From assembly GCF_001424585.1 (NCBI RefSeq), contig NZ_LMPJ01000001.1, forward strand, positions 154,442 to 218,441: a DNA stretch of 64,000 nucleotides. Direction: 5' to 3'. This stretch comes from Chryseobacterium sp. Leaf180. GTDB taxonomy: Bacteria; Bacteroidota; Bacteroidia; Flavobacteriales; Weeksellaceae. The notes below the pieces were generated by a model. It did not search any database, had not been told where the DNA came from, and saw only the letters and a list, made by a program, of their open reading frames with translations. Below are positions 35,840 through 43,937 of the stretch, in pieces. The first letter of the stretch is position 1; every line of letters starts with the position of its first letter. The position numbers were made by a program, and so were the translations under genes.

Positions 35840-37312
35840 ATGAAGAAACTTTTTACAATCCTTTCTATTCTCTTGACAACTTTTTCTGCATTTGCACAGG
35901 TTGACAAAAATTCAGACCTCTATAAAACCATTCTCTCAAAAGACAGTTTGCTTTTTGATGTTGGTTTTAATACTTGCGACATCAAACAGTTTGAAAACTT
36001 GTTGAGCGACAACCTTAAATTTTATCATGACAAAGATGGTATTTCTGACAAAACAAAATTTCTGACTGACTTAAAAAATGGAATTTGCAACAACCAATCT
36101 AATCGCCAAGTTCAGCGATTTTTGGTAAAAGAAAGCACCGAAATATTTCCACTGTATAAAAATGGCGTTCTTTATGGTGCGGTTCAGAATGGCGAACATA
36201 AATTTTCAGAAAAAAGAGAAAGTCAAGGCGGAATCGCAAAGTTCACCAACGTTTGGCAATTAGAAAATAGCGAATGGAAACTAACTTCCTCATTTAGTTT
36301 TGATCATCAAGCTGACGAAAATAAAAAAACTGAAAAATCAATTTTTGACAACGAAACTAAAATTGAAAAATGGTTGAAAGAGAACAAAGTACCAACTTTG
36401 GGCATTGGCGTTATTGAAAATGGTAAACTGCAACAGGTAAAAGTTTTTGGCGAAATTTCAAAAGGAATTTCTGCACCGTACAACACTATTTTCAATGTTG
36501 CTTCTTTAACTAAACCTGTTACCGCAATGGTTGCGTTAAAGTTGGTAAGTTTGGGAAAATGGAGTTTAGACGAACCTGTTTACAACTATTGGACTGACCC
36601 AGATATTGGCAACGACCCACGAAATAGGAGACTGACAACAAGGATTATTTTGAGCCATCAAACAGGTTTCCCGAACTGGCGATATATGAATGAAAATAAA
36701 AAACTCAATTTTCAGTTTGAACCAGGAACGAATTATCAATATTCGGGCGAGGGAATGGAGTATTTGAGGAAAGCATTGGAAAAGAAATTTAAAAAATCAT
36801 TACAACAATTGGCTAATGAACTTATTTTTCAACCATTAAAAATGACTGATACAAAATATATTTGGGACAAAAATGTGGACACCACAAGATTGGCAATTGG
36901 TTATGATAGAGATGAAAAAGCGTACGAAATTGTAAAGAATAAAATACCCAATGCCGCAGACGATTTATTGACAACTGTTGAAGATTACAGCAAATTTTTG
37001 GTGAGTGTAACGAACGGCGATGGCTTATCAAAAATTGTGTTTGAAGAAATGACCAAAAACCAAGTAGCAAGTACAAAAGGAAAGCATTTTGGTTTAGGTT
37101 TTGAAATTTATGATTTAGGAAATGGTGAAATAGCTTTGTCTCACGGCGGTTCAGACAATGGTGTCCAAACAATTGTATTTATTTTACCAAAAACAAAACA
37201 AGGACTTTTGATTTTCACAAATTCAGACACAGGCGGAAGCGTTTTCGAAAATTTATTGAAACATTATTTAGGAGAAAACGGACAAAAAATATTTGACATA
37301 GAGACGAAATAG
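35840..37312 (+). CDS. Exported serine hydrolase (beta-lactamase/PBP family) with NTF2-like domain, cassette 9
   Basis: 490 residues. Signal peptide 1-19 (ending SAFAQ). Residues about 25-155 form a DUF4440/SnoaL-like NTF2 domain (FNTCDIKQFENLLSDNLKFY). The C-terminal class C beta-lactamase-like domain has the catalytic SLTK tetrad (near residue 225), a YSGEG segment at the position of the YxN motif, and LSHGGSDNG as the third (HxG) motif. Probably a periplasmic esterase or peptidase; resistance function is not implied, as many such proteins do not hydrolyse beta-lactams. Confidence 0.85.
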   Translation: MKKLFTILSILLTTFSAFAQVDKNSDLYKTILSKDSLLFDVGFNTCDIKQFENLLSDNLKFYHDKDGISDKTKFLTDLKNGICNNQSNRQVQRFLVKESTEIFPLYKNGVLYGAVQNGEHKFSEKRESQGGIAKFTNVWQLENSEWKLTSSFSFDHQADENKKTEKSIFDNETKIEKWLKENKVPTLGIGVIENGKLQQVKVFGEISKGISAPYNTIFNVASLTKPVTAMVALKLVSLGKWSLDEPVYNYWTDPDIGNDPRNRRLTTRIILSHQTGFPNWRYMNENKKLNFQFEPGTNYQYSGEGMEYLRKALEKKFKKSLQQLANELIFQPLKMTDTKYIWDKNVDTTRLAIGYDRDEKAYEIVKNKIPNAADDLLTTVEDYSKFLVSVTNGDGLSKIVFEEMTKNQVASTKGKHFGLGFEIYDLGNGEIALSHGGSDNGVQTIVFILPKTKQGLLIFTNSDTGGSVFENLLKHYLGENGQKIFDIETK

Positions 37313-37321
37313 AAAAACAAC

Positions 37322-37449
37322 AGCTAACAGCAGTTTTGCAAAATGGCGGGTTTAGTGTTAAATTCAAGCTCAGCTCTTCGATTGAACTTTTGTACAAAAC
37401 TGAACATTTGCGCTTCAATTGCCGCAACAGTCGCAAAGCCCCAAAACAT
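37322..37449 (+). repeat. attC-like repeat I, cut by an IS1182-like element
   Basis: Left core AGCTAAC (37322-37328), inner stem TTTTGCAAAATGGCGGG against CCGCAACAGTCGCAAAG. The repeat stops at CAAAACAT where an IS end begins. The missing right core GTTATGT resumes beyond the IS at 37958. Bases 37958-37972 match the complement of the left core region of repeat J (38752-38766) at 11 of 15 positions. Confidence 0.8.
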
Positions 37450-37955
37450 CAGACTGTGAAAAAACCAGAAATTCCCTTTTAAAAACTCATCATGTGAGCT
37501 CTTCTCAAGATGGTTAAGCTCGTTGAGTGACACCGATTTTTTATGCAGCTAATTTTTCTATTTGAAAATTAAAAGTCCATTTCGGCTTAAAATAAGCTGT
37601 GATCAGCGATTTTGCGGACACATTCTTTTTCCAGCTTTCCGGAACTGAGAAGTCCGTTAAGGTAACCGTACAGATGGATCTTGAGGAATATCTCTGTGCT
37701 GTAACACGGTCTGACTTCTTTTTTCAGGGTCTAAAGCTCGAAACCCAACGCTCCCAATTGAACATTCTTTACAAAAGCATCGATGAAACGAACCGGATTA
37801 TCTTTCGTACTATTCTGTTCTAAACTCGTAAAAATCATCTGGTTGCGGGCAATTCTTGTGATATGCTGCATCACTAAAGATACGGCTTTCATCTCCCGCA
37901 ACTGAAATGTTTTTGCTACTTTTGATTAGATGAACAGAGGTTTTTTCACAGACTG
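37450..37955 (-). mobile_element. Internally deleted IS1182-like element (506 bp)
   Basis: Ends CAGACTGTGAAAAAACC (37450-37466) and GGTTTTTTCACAGACTG (37939-37955) are inverted with one mismatch. On the minus strand the right part encodes remnants of an IS1182/DDE transposase N terminus (NPVRFIDAFVKNVQLGA, IFLKIHLYGYLNGLL), with frameshifts; the left part is a C-terminal piece similar to the copy at 38886. The middle of the transposase is gone, leaving a non-autonomous mini-element. No clear target duplication is visible. Confidence 0.8.
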
Positions 37956-37972
37956 TCGTTATGTGTCATTTT

Positions 37973-38748
37973 ATGAGAGTGGTTATATCAATAAAATTTA
38001 TAGTTTTTATCTTGATTTTATCAGGTTGTAGAAAATCTGACAATTCTCAAATAAAACCTGAAAAAAAATAATATTTTCAGCATTTCAGAAATTTACTAAC
38101 TTTAATAAAATCACTCGAACTTTTACAATTTTCGAGGATAGCACATATATTTTTACTGAAAATATTGTCGATGAAGATCATAATAAAATAGAAAATTGGA
38201 AGGGGAAAACACAAATTATAAATGACACCTTGAAATTTTTTCCATTTAGATTAAAATACAATAGAAGTGAATTTGCAGTTCTAAAAAATGGATTTGTCGA
38301 ATTTATTGACGGTGAATATCCAGATAGAATGAAAATAAAAAAAACATCATTAACAGTTAAAAACTTTATTGATTTTAAGAACTTTAAAGATTATTCAGTA
38401 TTTACTTTCTACAATAATTTTAAAAATTCACCGGATGAAAAAGATTTTAAAAACCAAAATTTAACAACTGACGAATTAATAAAAATAGACAATATTCTCA
38501 AACAAACCTTCAAAGAAAATAAGAAGGCGAGAGATTTTAAAGAATATTTTAAACAAGTTGAATCCTTCAAAAGTAAAAGCGGAGAAAATATTATTTACAT
38601 ACATTGTTTTTGCAAAGATACTGACATGATGGAAAATTACGAATACTACTTAACATCAAGGAGTGACGGAGGCAATTGCAATATCTTTATTCAACTTAAT
38701 TTAACTTCAGGTAAAATTGAAGTTTTAAACATTGCAGGAATGGCGTAA
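37973..38748 (+). pseudogene. Frameshifted lipoprotein gene, cassette 10
   Basis: ATG at 37973 opens a lipoprotein signal (FILILSGCRKSDN) that runs into a stop right after a run of eight A (38061-38068). Adding one A joins it to a second frame open to 38748, reading IIFSAFQKFTNFNKITRTFT and on through RLKYNRSEFAVLKNGFVEF. The joined product would have about 258 residues. The second frame alone has only a TTG at 38230. It could be a genuine null allele, a slippage-controlled (phase-variable) lipoprotein, or a sequencing error in the homopolymer. Family not recognised. Confidence 0.75.
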
Positions 38749-38759
38749 AAAAAAACGTC

Positions 38760-38885
38760 GCATAATAGCGGTTTTATAATAGTGCGGGATTTTCGCAAAT
38801 TTAAAGATTTTAGATATTTTGAAAATTAGTTAATAATAGAAAGGTTTTTTATATTAATTCGCACCATCGCAAAGCCTCGAAACGT
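38760..38885 (+). repeat. attC-like repeat J, cut by a second IS1182 fragment
   Basis: Left core GCATAAT, left inner arm TTTTATAATAGTGCGGG, right inner arm TTCGCACCATCGCAAAG, ending CTCGAAACGT where an IS end (CAGACTGTGAAAAAACC) begins at 38886. The central loop is more diverged and AT-rich than in the other copies. It is the last repeat of the array. Confidence 0.75.
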
Positions 38886-39345
38886 CAGACTGTGAAAAAA
38901 CCAAAATTCCTTTTAAAAACTCATCATGGGAGCTCTTCTAAAGACTTTTAAACTCTTTGAACGATCCTGGTTTTTTAGACAGCCAATTTTTCTGTCTGAA
39001 AATCAAGAGCCCATTTCGGCTTAAAAGAAGCTGTGATCAGCAAAAACAAGACTTTCCTTTTGTAAGGTGACTTCCAGGTCTTGACTTTGGCTGATAATTA
39101 CGCAACTCCCAGAATATTCACCGCACCTTTGATGTTGTAAATCAACATGATCAAACTGTGTTCGCCATTTACTTTTTTCAAACCTTTTAAATTAGCGTAA
39201 TTAATGTTGCACTTCAATTAATTCAAAACCGCAGCTTCTGCTCCTGAAAAGTCTTTTACGTATTATTCCCTGGTGCTTTCTGAGGAGGTATCTTTATTCT
39301 TGGTGCATCGTTTGGTGCCGCTCTGGTAAATCTTAAGGTGTCATT
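38886..39345 (-). mobile_element. IS1182-like transposase fragment (C-terminal end)
   Basis: Begins with the same terminal sequence as the element at 37450 and is similar to it over the first 150 bases. On the minus strand it reads pieces of an IS1182 transposase C terminus: LKGLKKVNGEHSLIMLIYNI, KGAVNILGVA, KVKTWKSPYKRK and FKPKWALDFQTEK, broken by stops and frameshifts. The other IS end is not found, so this is a one-ended remnant. Confidence 0.75.
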
Positions 39346-39380
39346 TCTGCACCGAATAATATTTTATGTATTTAATAAAT

Positions 39381-39923
39381 TCATTGAATGGTTTCTAAGA
39401 TCTGACAGAACGATGAATTTTCGGTAGTTGACGTGTCTGCGCTCAGTTCTTTTAACCGATCGAGTAAATTGTTTTTTAGAGACAGGGAAAATGGCTTTTG
39501 AATCCTCTGCAATTGATTTGTAGGTTTAAAATAGGTAAAGGTTTCCGCTTTACAGTCACACAGCGATCTTTTTTCAGCACATAAGATAAAAAAAGTTTCG
39601 TTTTCTTTAAGGATTTTAAAAATCCTTGGGTCACTTTTGATGTCTTTTCTTGTCACAAGATAATCTTCACCATCGTACTTAAATTTTTTATAGGAATTTT
39701 CTTTTAAATCTGTGTTTTCTCTTTTTAAGAGCTCTGGAATTGAAACTTTTTTATGTTCGTCCTTAGATAAGAAAAAATCCATTTGATAATGTAGAACAAA
39801 AAGATTCGGATTCACATCAAAAGCCCACTGTCCTGAAGAAATACGGTTTAAATCCTCTTTTGTCTGCGAATAACAGAGAATACCGTAAAACAGGGATAGG
39901 ATAAAACTTAGAATATACTTCAT
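39381..39923 (-). CDS. Exported hypothetical protein
   Basis: 180 residues with a signal peptide (1-19, ending CYSQ). The mature part is charged and mostly hydrophilic, with CAEKRSLCDC near the C terminus, two or three Cys that could form a disulfide in the periplasm. No family recognised. It is the first gene on the minus strand after the array and is separated from it by the IS fragment, so it is unlikely to be part of a cassette. Confidence 0.6.
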   Translation of the reverse strand: MKYILSFILSLFYGILCYSQTKEDLNRISSGQWAFDVNPNLFVLHYQMDFFLSKDEHKKVSIPELLKRENTDLKENSYKKFKYDGEDYLVTRKDIKSDPRIFKILKENETFFILCAEKRSLCDCKAETFTYFKPTNQLQRIQKPFSLSLKNNLLDRLKELSADTSTTENSSFCQILETIQ

Positions 39924-40907
39924 AATAAGGTTATATAGTTAGCCGATAAATACGAAGTTAATAAAAAAAAGATAACTGATAGAACTGCGCCGTACGCTGC
40001 TGCAAAAATCCCTCCGTAAGGATAAGAATAAACAGAATAATGGTTTAAAATTTTTTTCGTGGGATATGATGTCCGGTCATGCGCTGGGTGTGAACCAATA
40101 TTAGTTTTGAGTACATGATAATAACCTGTTAAACTTTGAAGCCGTCATGCAGTCACTGAAAAGATAAAGCAGGTCTCTCAGAAACCTGTGGGAATGCATC
40201 TGGTTTTTCGTGCAGAAGATAAAGGATAGCTGTACCGTAAAGTACGCTGAAATTATCTTACTGCATGACTTGATCATTTTTGAATGTTTGATTTGAGAGA
40301 TAACTGACTCTACACAAGATGTGTCTGGCAAAAAACGTTTTTATATTCTGACATAAAAGTACAGTACGGTAATGATCACTGAAAAGTACTGCTGCTGAGA
40401 TTATGGATTTTGTAATTTTTCTGTTATCATGAACAGGGTGAGATGTCAGTGGTGAGAGCAGAAAAGCCGGAAAACGGCATACCGCACCTGACCTATTTCC
40501 TCTGAATAATTTGAAAAAAACGGGCTCCGAAACGAATCTGAACAGGTTTTAAAGGTGATTGTAAATTTGATAAAATTAAATGCAGGAGATTGTCTTTTTC
40601 CTAATGGCAGGATGGTGTATGGATAAAGCGTAGATAAAGCATAGATAAAGCATGGATAGTGTATGGCTGAATGCAGTGCCTGCTGTTTGAAATTTATTAA
40701 AAATATTTTCAAAAATTTATGAAATCCGCAAAATTGATGATTTTTGAAACACAGCCAGCAGCGGGTAATGTAGTGGTGTGTATTCTTAGAGACACAATAT
40801 CATTCAGGTAAACACGGATACCGTATTCCTACACAGAGACAAAAGGCTCCCGATACCTTGGGAAAATTGGCGGATTCTCTATCTTTACAGGATTAATTGG
40901 TAAATCG
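39924..40907. other. Near 1-kb gene-poor region
   Basis: No convincing gene. Short open frames on either strand lack recognisable motifs. Around 40100-40330 the + strand reads a broken frame (NFEAVMQSLK, KYAEIILLHDLIIF) that may be a dead gene, unidentified. An 11-base tandem repeat lies at 40622-40658. The last 100 bases should contain the nhaA promoter. Confidence 0.5.
40622..40658. repeat. 11-base tandem repeat, about 3.3 copies
   Basis: GATAAAGCGTA, GATAAAGCATA and GATAAAGCATG follow one another directly, then a partial GATAG. A short minisatellite in a non-coding region. Confidence 0.85.
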
Positions 40908-42089
40908 ATGGCAGGAATAAAGGGAATTAATCTCAGTGTATTTAAAAAATTCAGCAGCTCCGGTAATCTCGGTGGGTTGCTGCTTTTCATGGCGGTAATC
41001 CTGTCACTGATTCTCGCCAATACAGGCTTCAGTGATTCGGTGAAAAAGATACTGGATTCTGAATGGGGTTTTGAAAGCAATACGGTGCATGTGAAATATT
41101 CAGTAGGCATGTGGATCAACGACGGACTGATGGCCGTTTTCTTTCTGCTCGTCGGGCTGGAGATCAAAAGGGAAATCGTGGAGGGCGAACTGTCAACGCC
41201 TAAAAAAGCAGTATTACCCGTGATCGCAGCGTTTGGAGGTGCCGCAGTTCCCGCGCTCATCTACTTTTTCTTCAATGGGGGAACAGACACGTCAGCGGGA
41301 TGGGGAATTCCCATGGCCACAGACATTGCTTTTGCACTGGCAGTAATTTCTCTTCTCGACAAACGGATTCCGGCTAGTTTAAAGATATTTCTGGCCGCTT
41401 TGGCCATTGTAGATGACCTCATTGCCATACTGGTGATCGCGATATTTTATTCTGAAGGCATCGAATGGATGTACTTGGGAGCAGCGGTAATTGGGATGCT
41501 GATCCTGATTCTGATGAACAGATTTAATATAAAAAATCCGTTCCTGTACCTGATTCCGGGTATTTTTATCTGGTATTTTGTGCACCACTCGGGCATTCAC
41601 GCGACCATCGCCGGCGTTATGGTAGCCATGACGCTGCCCACCAATGACACCGATGTGGAATCGCCGCTCGAAAAGTTAGAACATGTGCTGCTGAAGCCGG
41701 TAAATCTTCTCATCGTTCCCCTCTTTGCCTTTGCCAATACCAATATAGTGCTTAAACAGGAAATGGTGGAAGGCCTCACATCACCGCTGGGATTAGGGAT
41801 TTCACTCGGTCTCCTGTTCGGGAAACCCGTAGGGATTCTCGCCGCGTCATTTCTCTGTTCAAAATTGAAAATCGGTCAGCTTCCCGAAAACAGTACCTTT
41901 CTTCACATGCTGGGCCTTGGGTTGCTGGCAGGAATCGGCTTTACCATGTCGATCTTTATTTCCATTCTGTCTTTTAACAGTCCGCTGCATGTGGAAGAGG
42001 CTAAACTTTCGGTTTTGCTGACCTCTCTGATGGCGGGTATCGCAGGATTTATCGTATTGAAATTGTCATCGCACCGCAAAAAGGCATAA
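40908..42089 (+). CDS. nhaA: Na+/H+ antiporter NhaA
   Basis: 393 residues, about twelve transmembrane segments, the usual length. Family hallmarks are WINDGLMAVFFLLVGLEIKR (about 67-86), the ion-binding pair in AIVDDLIAILVI (about 167-178), and ATDIAFALAV. It expels Na+ in exchange for H+ at alkaline pH. Monocistronic by spacing. The GTP-independent start ATGGCAGG is preceded by an AT-rich spacer without a clear ribosome binding site, as usual in this phylum. Confidence 0.95.
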   Translation: MAGIKGINLSVFKKFSSSGNLGGLLLFMAVILSLILANTGFSDSVKKILDSEWGFESNTVHVKYSVGMWINDGLMAVFFLLVGLEIKREIVEGELSTPKKAVLPVIAAFGGAAVPALIYFFFNGGTDTSAGWGIPMATDIAFALAVISLLDKRIPASLKIFLAALAIVDDLIAILVIAIFYSEGIEWMYLGAAVIGMLILILMNRFNIKNPFLYLIPGIFIWYFVHHSGIHATIAGVMVAMTLPTNDTDVESPLEKLEHVLLKPVNLLIVPLFAFANTNIVLKQEMVEGLTSPLGLGISLGLLFGKPVGILAASFLCSKLKIGQLPENSTFLHMLGLGLLAGIGFTMSIFISILSFNSPLHVEEAKLSVLLTSLMAGIAGFIVLKLSSHRKKA

Positions 42090-42244
42090 ATGTGCAGTTT
42101 TGGAAGTGAAAATATACCGACTGTAGCAGAATGAAAGGTGATCCGGTTTAAAACTTGGGTGTTGAGCCATGCCGAAATAAATGAGTAGGGTAGTGTAAAA
42201 TGAAAAGATGAAAATTGTATCTTTAAAATAATTTACCGACGCTG

Positions 42245-42640
42245 ATGAAACCGAAAAAAATATGGGCCAACCTGACCGTAGCAGATCTCAAGCGCACTGC
42301 CGCTTTTTATACCGCCCTTAATTTTAAACAGAACACCGGAATGCCCGAACCCGCAGATCTGGTGAGTTTCTCGTTTGGCGATGATGAATTTGTCATCAAT
42401 TTCTTTCAGAAAGAAAAGTTTGAAGCCAATACCAGCCTGAAAATGTCAGACGGGAAAAGCGGAATCGAAGTCTTGTTTACCATCTCTGCGGAAAGCCGCG
42501 GTGAAGTCGATGAATGGGCAGAAGAAGCAAAGGCCGCAGGTGCTGATATAATTTCTGAACCGCTGGGATTTGGAAACGGATTTTACGGCTTCACCTTTGC
42601 TGATCCCGATGGGCATGCTTACAATGTTTTTTATATGTAA
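42245..42640 (+). CDS. VOC (glyoxalase/bleomycin resistance) family protein
   Basis: 131 residues with two beta-alpha-beta-beta-beta modules: IWANLTVADLKRTAAFYTAL at the start and GFYGFTFADPDGHAYNVFYM at the end, the latter typical of the PhnB/glyoxalase-like group annotated as lactoylglutathione lyase relatives. Metal-binding and activity cannot be stated. A second VOC gene lies at 43536. Confidence 0.85.
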   Translation: MKPKKIWANLTVADLKRTAAFYTALNFKQNTGMPEPADLVSFSFGDDEFVINFFQKEKFEANTSLKMSDGKSGIEVLFTISAESRGEVDEWAEEAKAAGADIISEPLGFGNGFYGFTFADPDGHAYNVFYM

Positions 42641-42698
42641 TCATCCCGCAGAAAAAAAATTTGGACCGTTAAGTAACCCACACCAACCAAAAAATTAA

Positions 42699-43436
42699 AT
42701 GAAACTTACCGAACAGACTGTTCTCATTACCGGTGCAACTTCAGGAATAGGTCTCGCCCTCGCAGCAAGACTTTATGAAATGAAAAATACCGTAATCATC
42801 AGCGGCAGAAAACAGGAGCGCCTGGATGAAATTGCTGCTCATTATCCTCGAATGGACACCTTCTGTTGCGATCTGCAGCAGGAAGACGGAAGAGTTGCGC
42901 TCGCCGGATGGGCCATTAACAGATATCCTAAGCTGAACATCCTGATCAATAATGCAGGTCTGATGAAGGTTTCCGATTTTACTGCTGAGGTTCCGTTTGA
43001 AAAGATCGCGGAAGAGATCACCGTGAATCTGCTGACGCCTGTTCATTTCGCGTCTCTGTTTACAGAACATCTTCAGCAGCAGGAAAATGCCGCAGTCGTC
43101 AATGTAACATCCGGACTTGCTTACACGCCGTTGGCAACGGTTCCTGTCTACTGTGCGACCAAAGCGGCGCTGCATTCATTTACGTATTCATTGCGTCATC
43201 AGTTAAGAGAGACGTCCGTAAAAGTGTTTGAAATTATTCCGCCGGCCGTCGCCACAGATCTTGGTAAATCGGATGGTTATGAGCAGAATCGCAGCATGGC
43301 CATGAAACTCGAAGATTTCACAAACGACTGCATTCACAGGCTGGAAAACGATGAGTACGAACTGGGCATTGGCATGGCCGAAAAACTTCAGGCTGAGCGC
43401 GAAGGTTTGTTTCAAATGCTGAATCCGGACTCATAA
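42699..43436 (+). CDS. Short-chain dehydrogenase/reductase (DltE-like)
   Basis: 245 residues. Cofactor loop TGATSGIG (residues 11-18), NNAG structural motif (about 88-91), catalytic Ser in VTSGLAY (about 138) and YCATK (about 151-155). The C terminus is close to the DltE-like oxidoreductases of unknown substrate. NAD(P)-dependent, cytosolic. It follows the first VOC gene by 58 bases and may share its transcript. Confidence 0.92.
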   Translation: MKLTEQTVLITGATSGIGLALAARLYEMKNTVIISGRKQERLDEIAAHYPRMDTFCCDLQQEDGRVALAGWAINRYPKLNILINNAGLMKVSDFTAEVPFEKIAEEITVNLLTPVHFASLFTEHLQQQENAAVVNVTSGLAYTPLATVPVYCATKAALHSFTYSLRHQLRETSVKVFEIIPPAVATDLGKSDGYEQNRSMAMKLEDFTNDCIHRLENDEYELGIGMAEKLQAEREGLFQMLNPDS

Positions 43437-43535
43437 AGAATTGAAAATTGAAAAGTTTACTGTTTATAGTAGTATATAAAAGGCAGCAACCGAAGACTGA
43501 TCTTGAAGAACTTTGAACCGATTAAAACTTAAGAT

Positions 43536-43889
43536 ATGAACATTGAAAAAACATTTTCAGCGGTGATGACGTCAGACATTGAATCGTCAAAAAAATGGTA
43601 TTCAGAGGTTTTTGGTAGAATACATGATACACATCCGATGCCTTCACTGTACGAATGGCATTTTCCGGATGGCGGTGGGATGCAGTTGTTTGAGGATAAA
43701 GATAGAGCAGGATTTTCATCGGTTAATTTCTTTGTATCAGATTTACAAATACTTAAAAGAGACCTAAACGCTAAGGGAATTGAAACGGAAGGGATAAATG
43801 AGGGTGATTTTGTAAAAACAATGGTAATCTATGATCCGGAAAATAACAGGATTGCTTTTGCAGAAAGTAAACCTTCAGTCAGTAATTAG
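43536..43889 (+). CDS. VOC family protein
   Basis: 117 residues, one glyoxalase-like domain: EKTFSAVMTSDIESSKKWYS at the N terminus and VIYDPENNRIAFAESK at the C terminus. The fold is clear, but the catalytic metal ligands are not obvious. 99 bases after the SDR gene. Confidence 0.82.
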   Translation: MNIEKTFSAVMTSDIESSKKWYSEVFGRIHDTHPMPSLYEWHFPDGGGMQLFEDKDRAGFSSVNFFVSDLQILKRDLNAKGIETEGINEGDFVKTMVIYDPENNRIAFAESKPSVSN

Positions 43890-43937
43890 ACAGGTCGGTT
43901 CCTGTTCGATAGTATCTTCTCAAAAATTTAAAGTCAA

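Noticed and set aside
28876..37312. Ordinary operon with transcription terminators between genes
   Set aside because: The inverted repeats lack a terminal T run, are far too long, and share conserved cores and unit-specific end complementarity, which terminators would not show.
35840..37312. Antibiotic resistance beta-lactamase gene in a cassette
   Set aside because: The class C-like fold is shared by many esterases and peptidases, and the NTF2-like N-terminal domain is not found in resistance enzymes, so resistance is not supported.
28876..38900. CRISPR array
   Set aside because: The repeats are about 130 bases, imperfect, and separated by whole genes of 500-1550 bases; no short uniform spacers and no cas genes are present.
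40101..40331. 76-residue leftward gene
   Set aside because: No recognised motif, no neighbour support, and the opposite strand shows a similarly broken frame; more likely decayed DNA.
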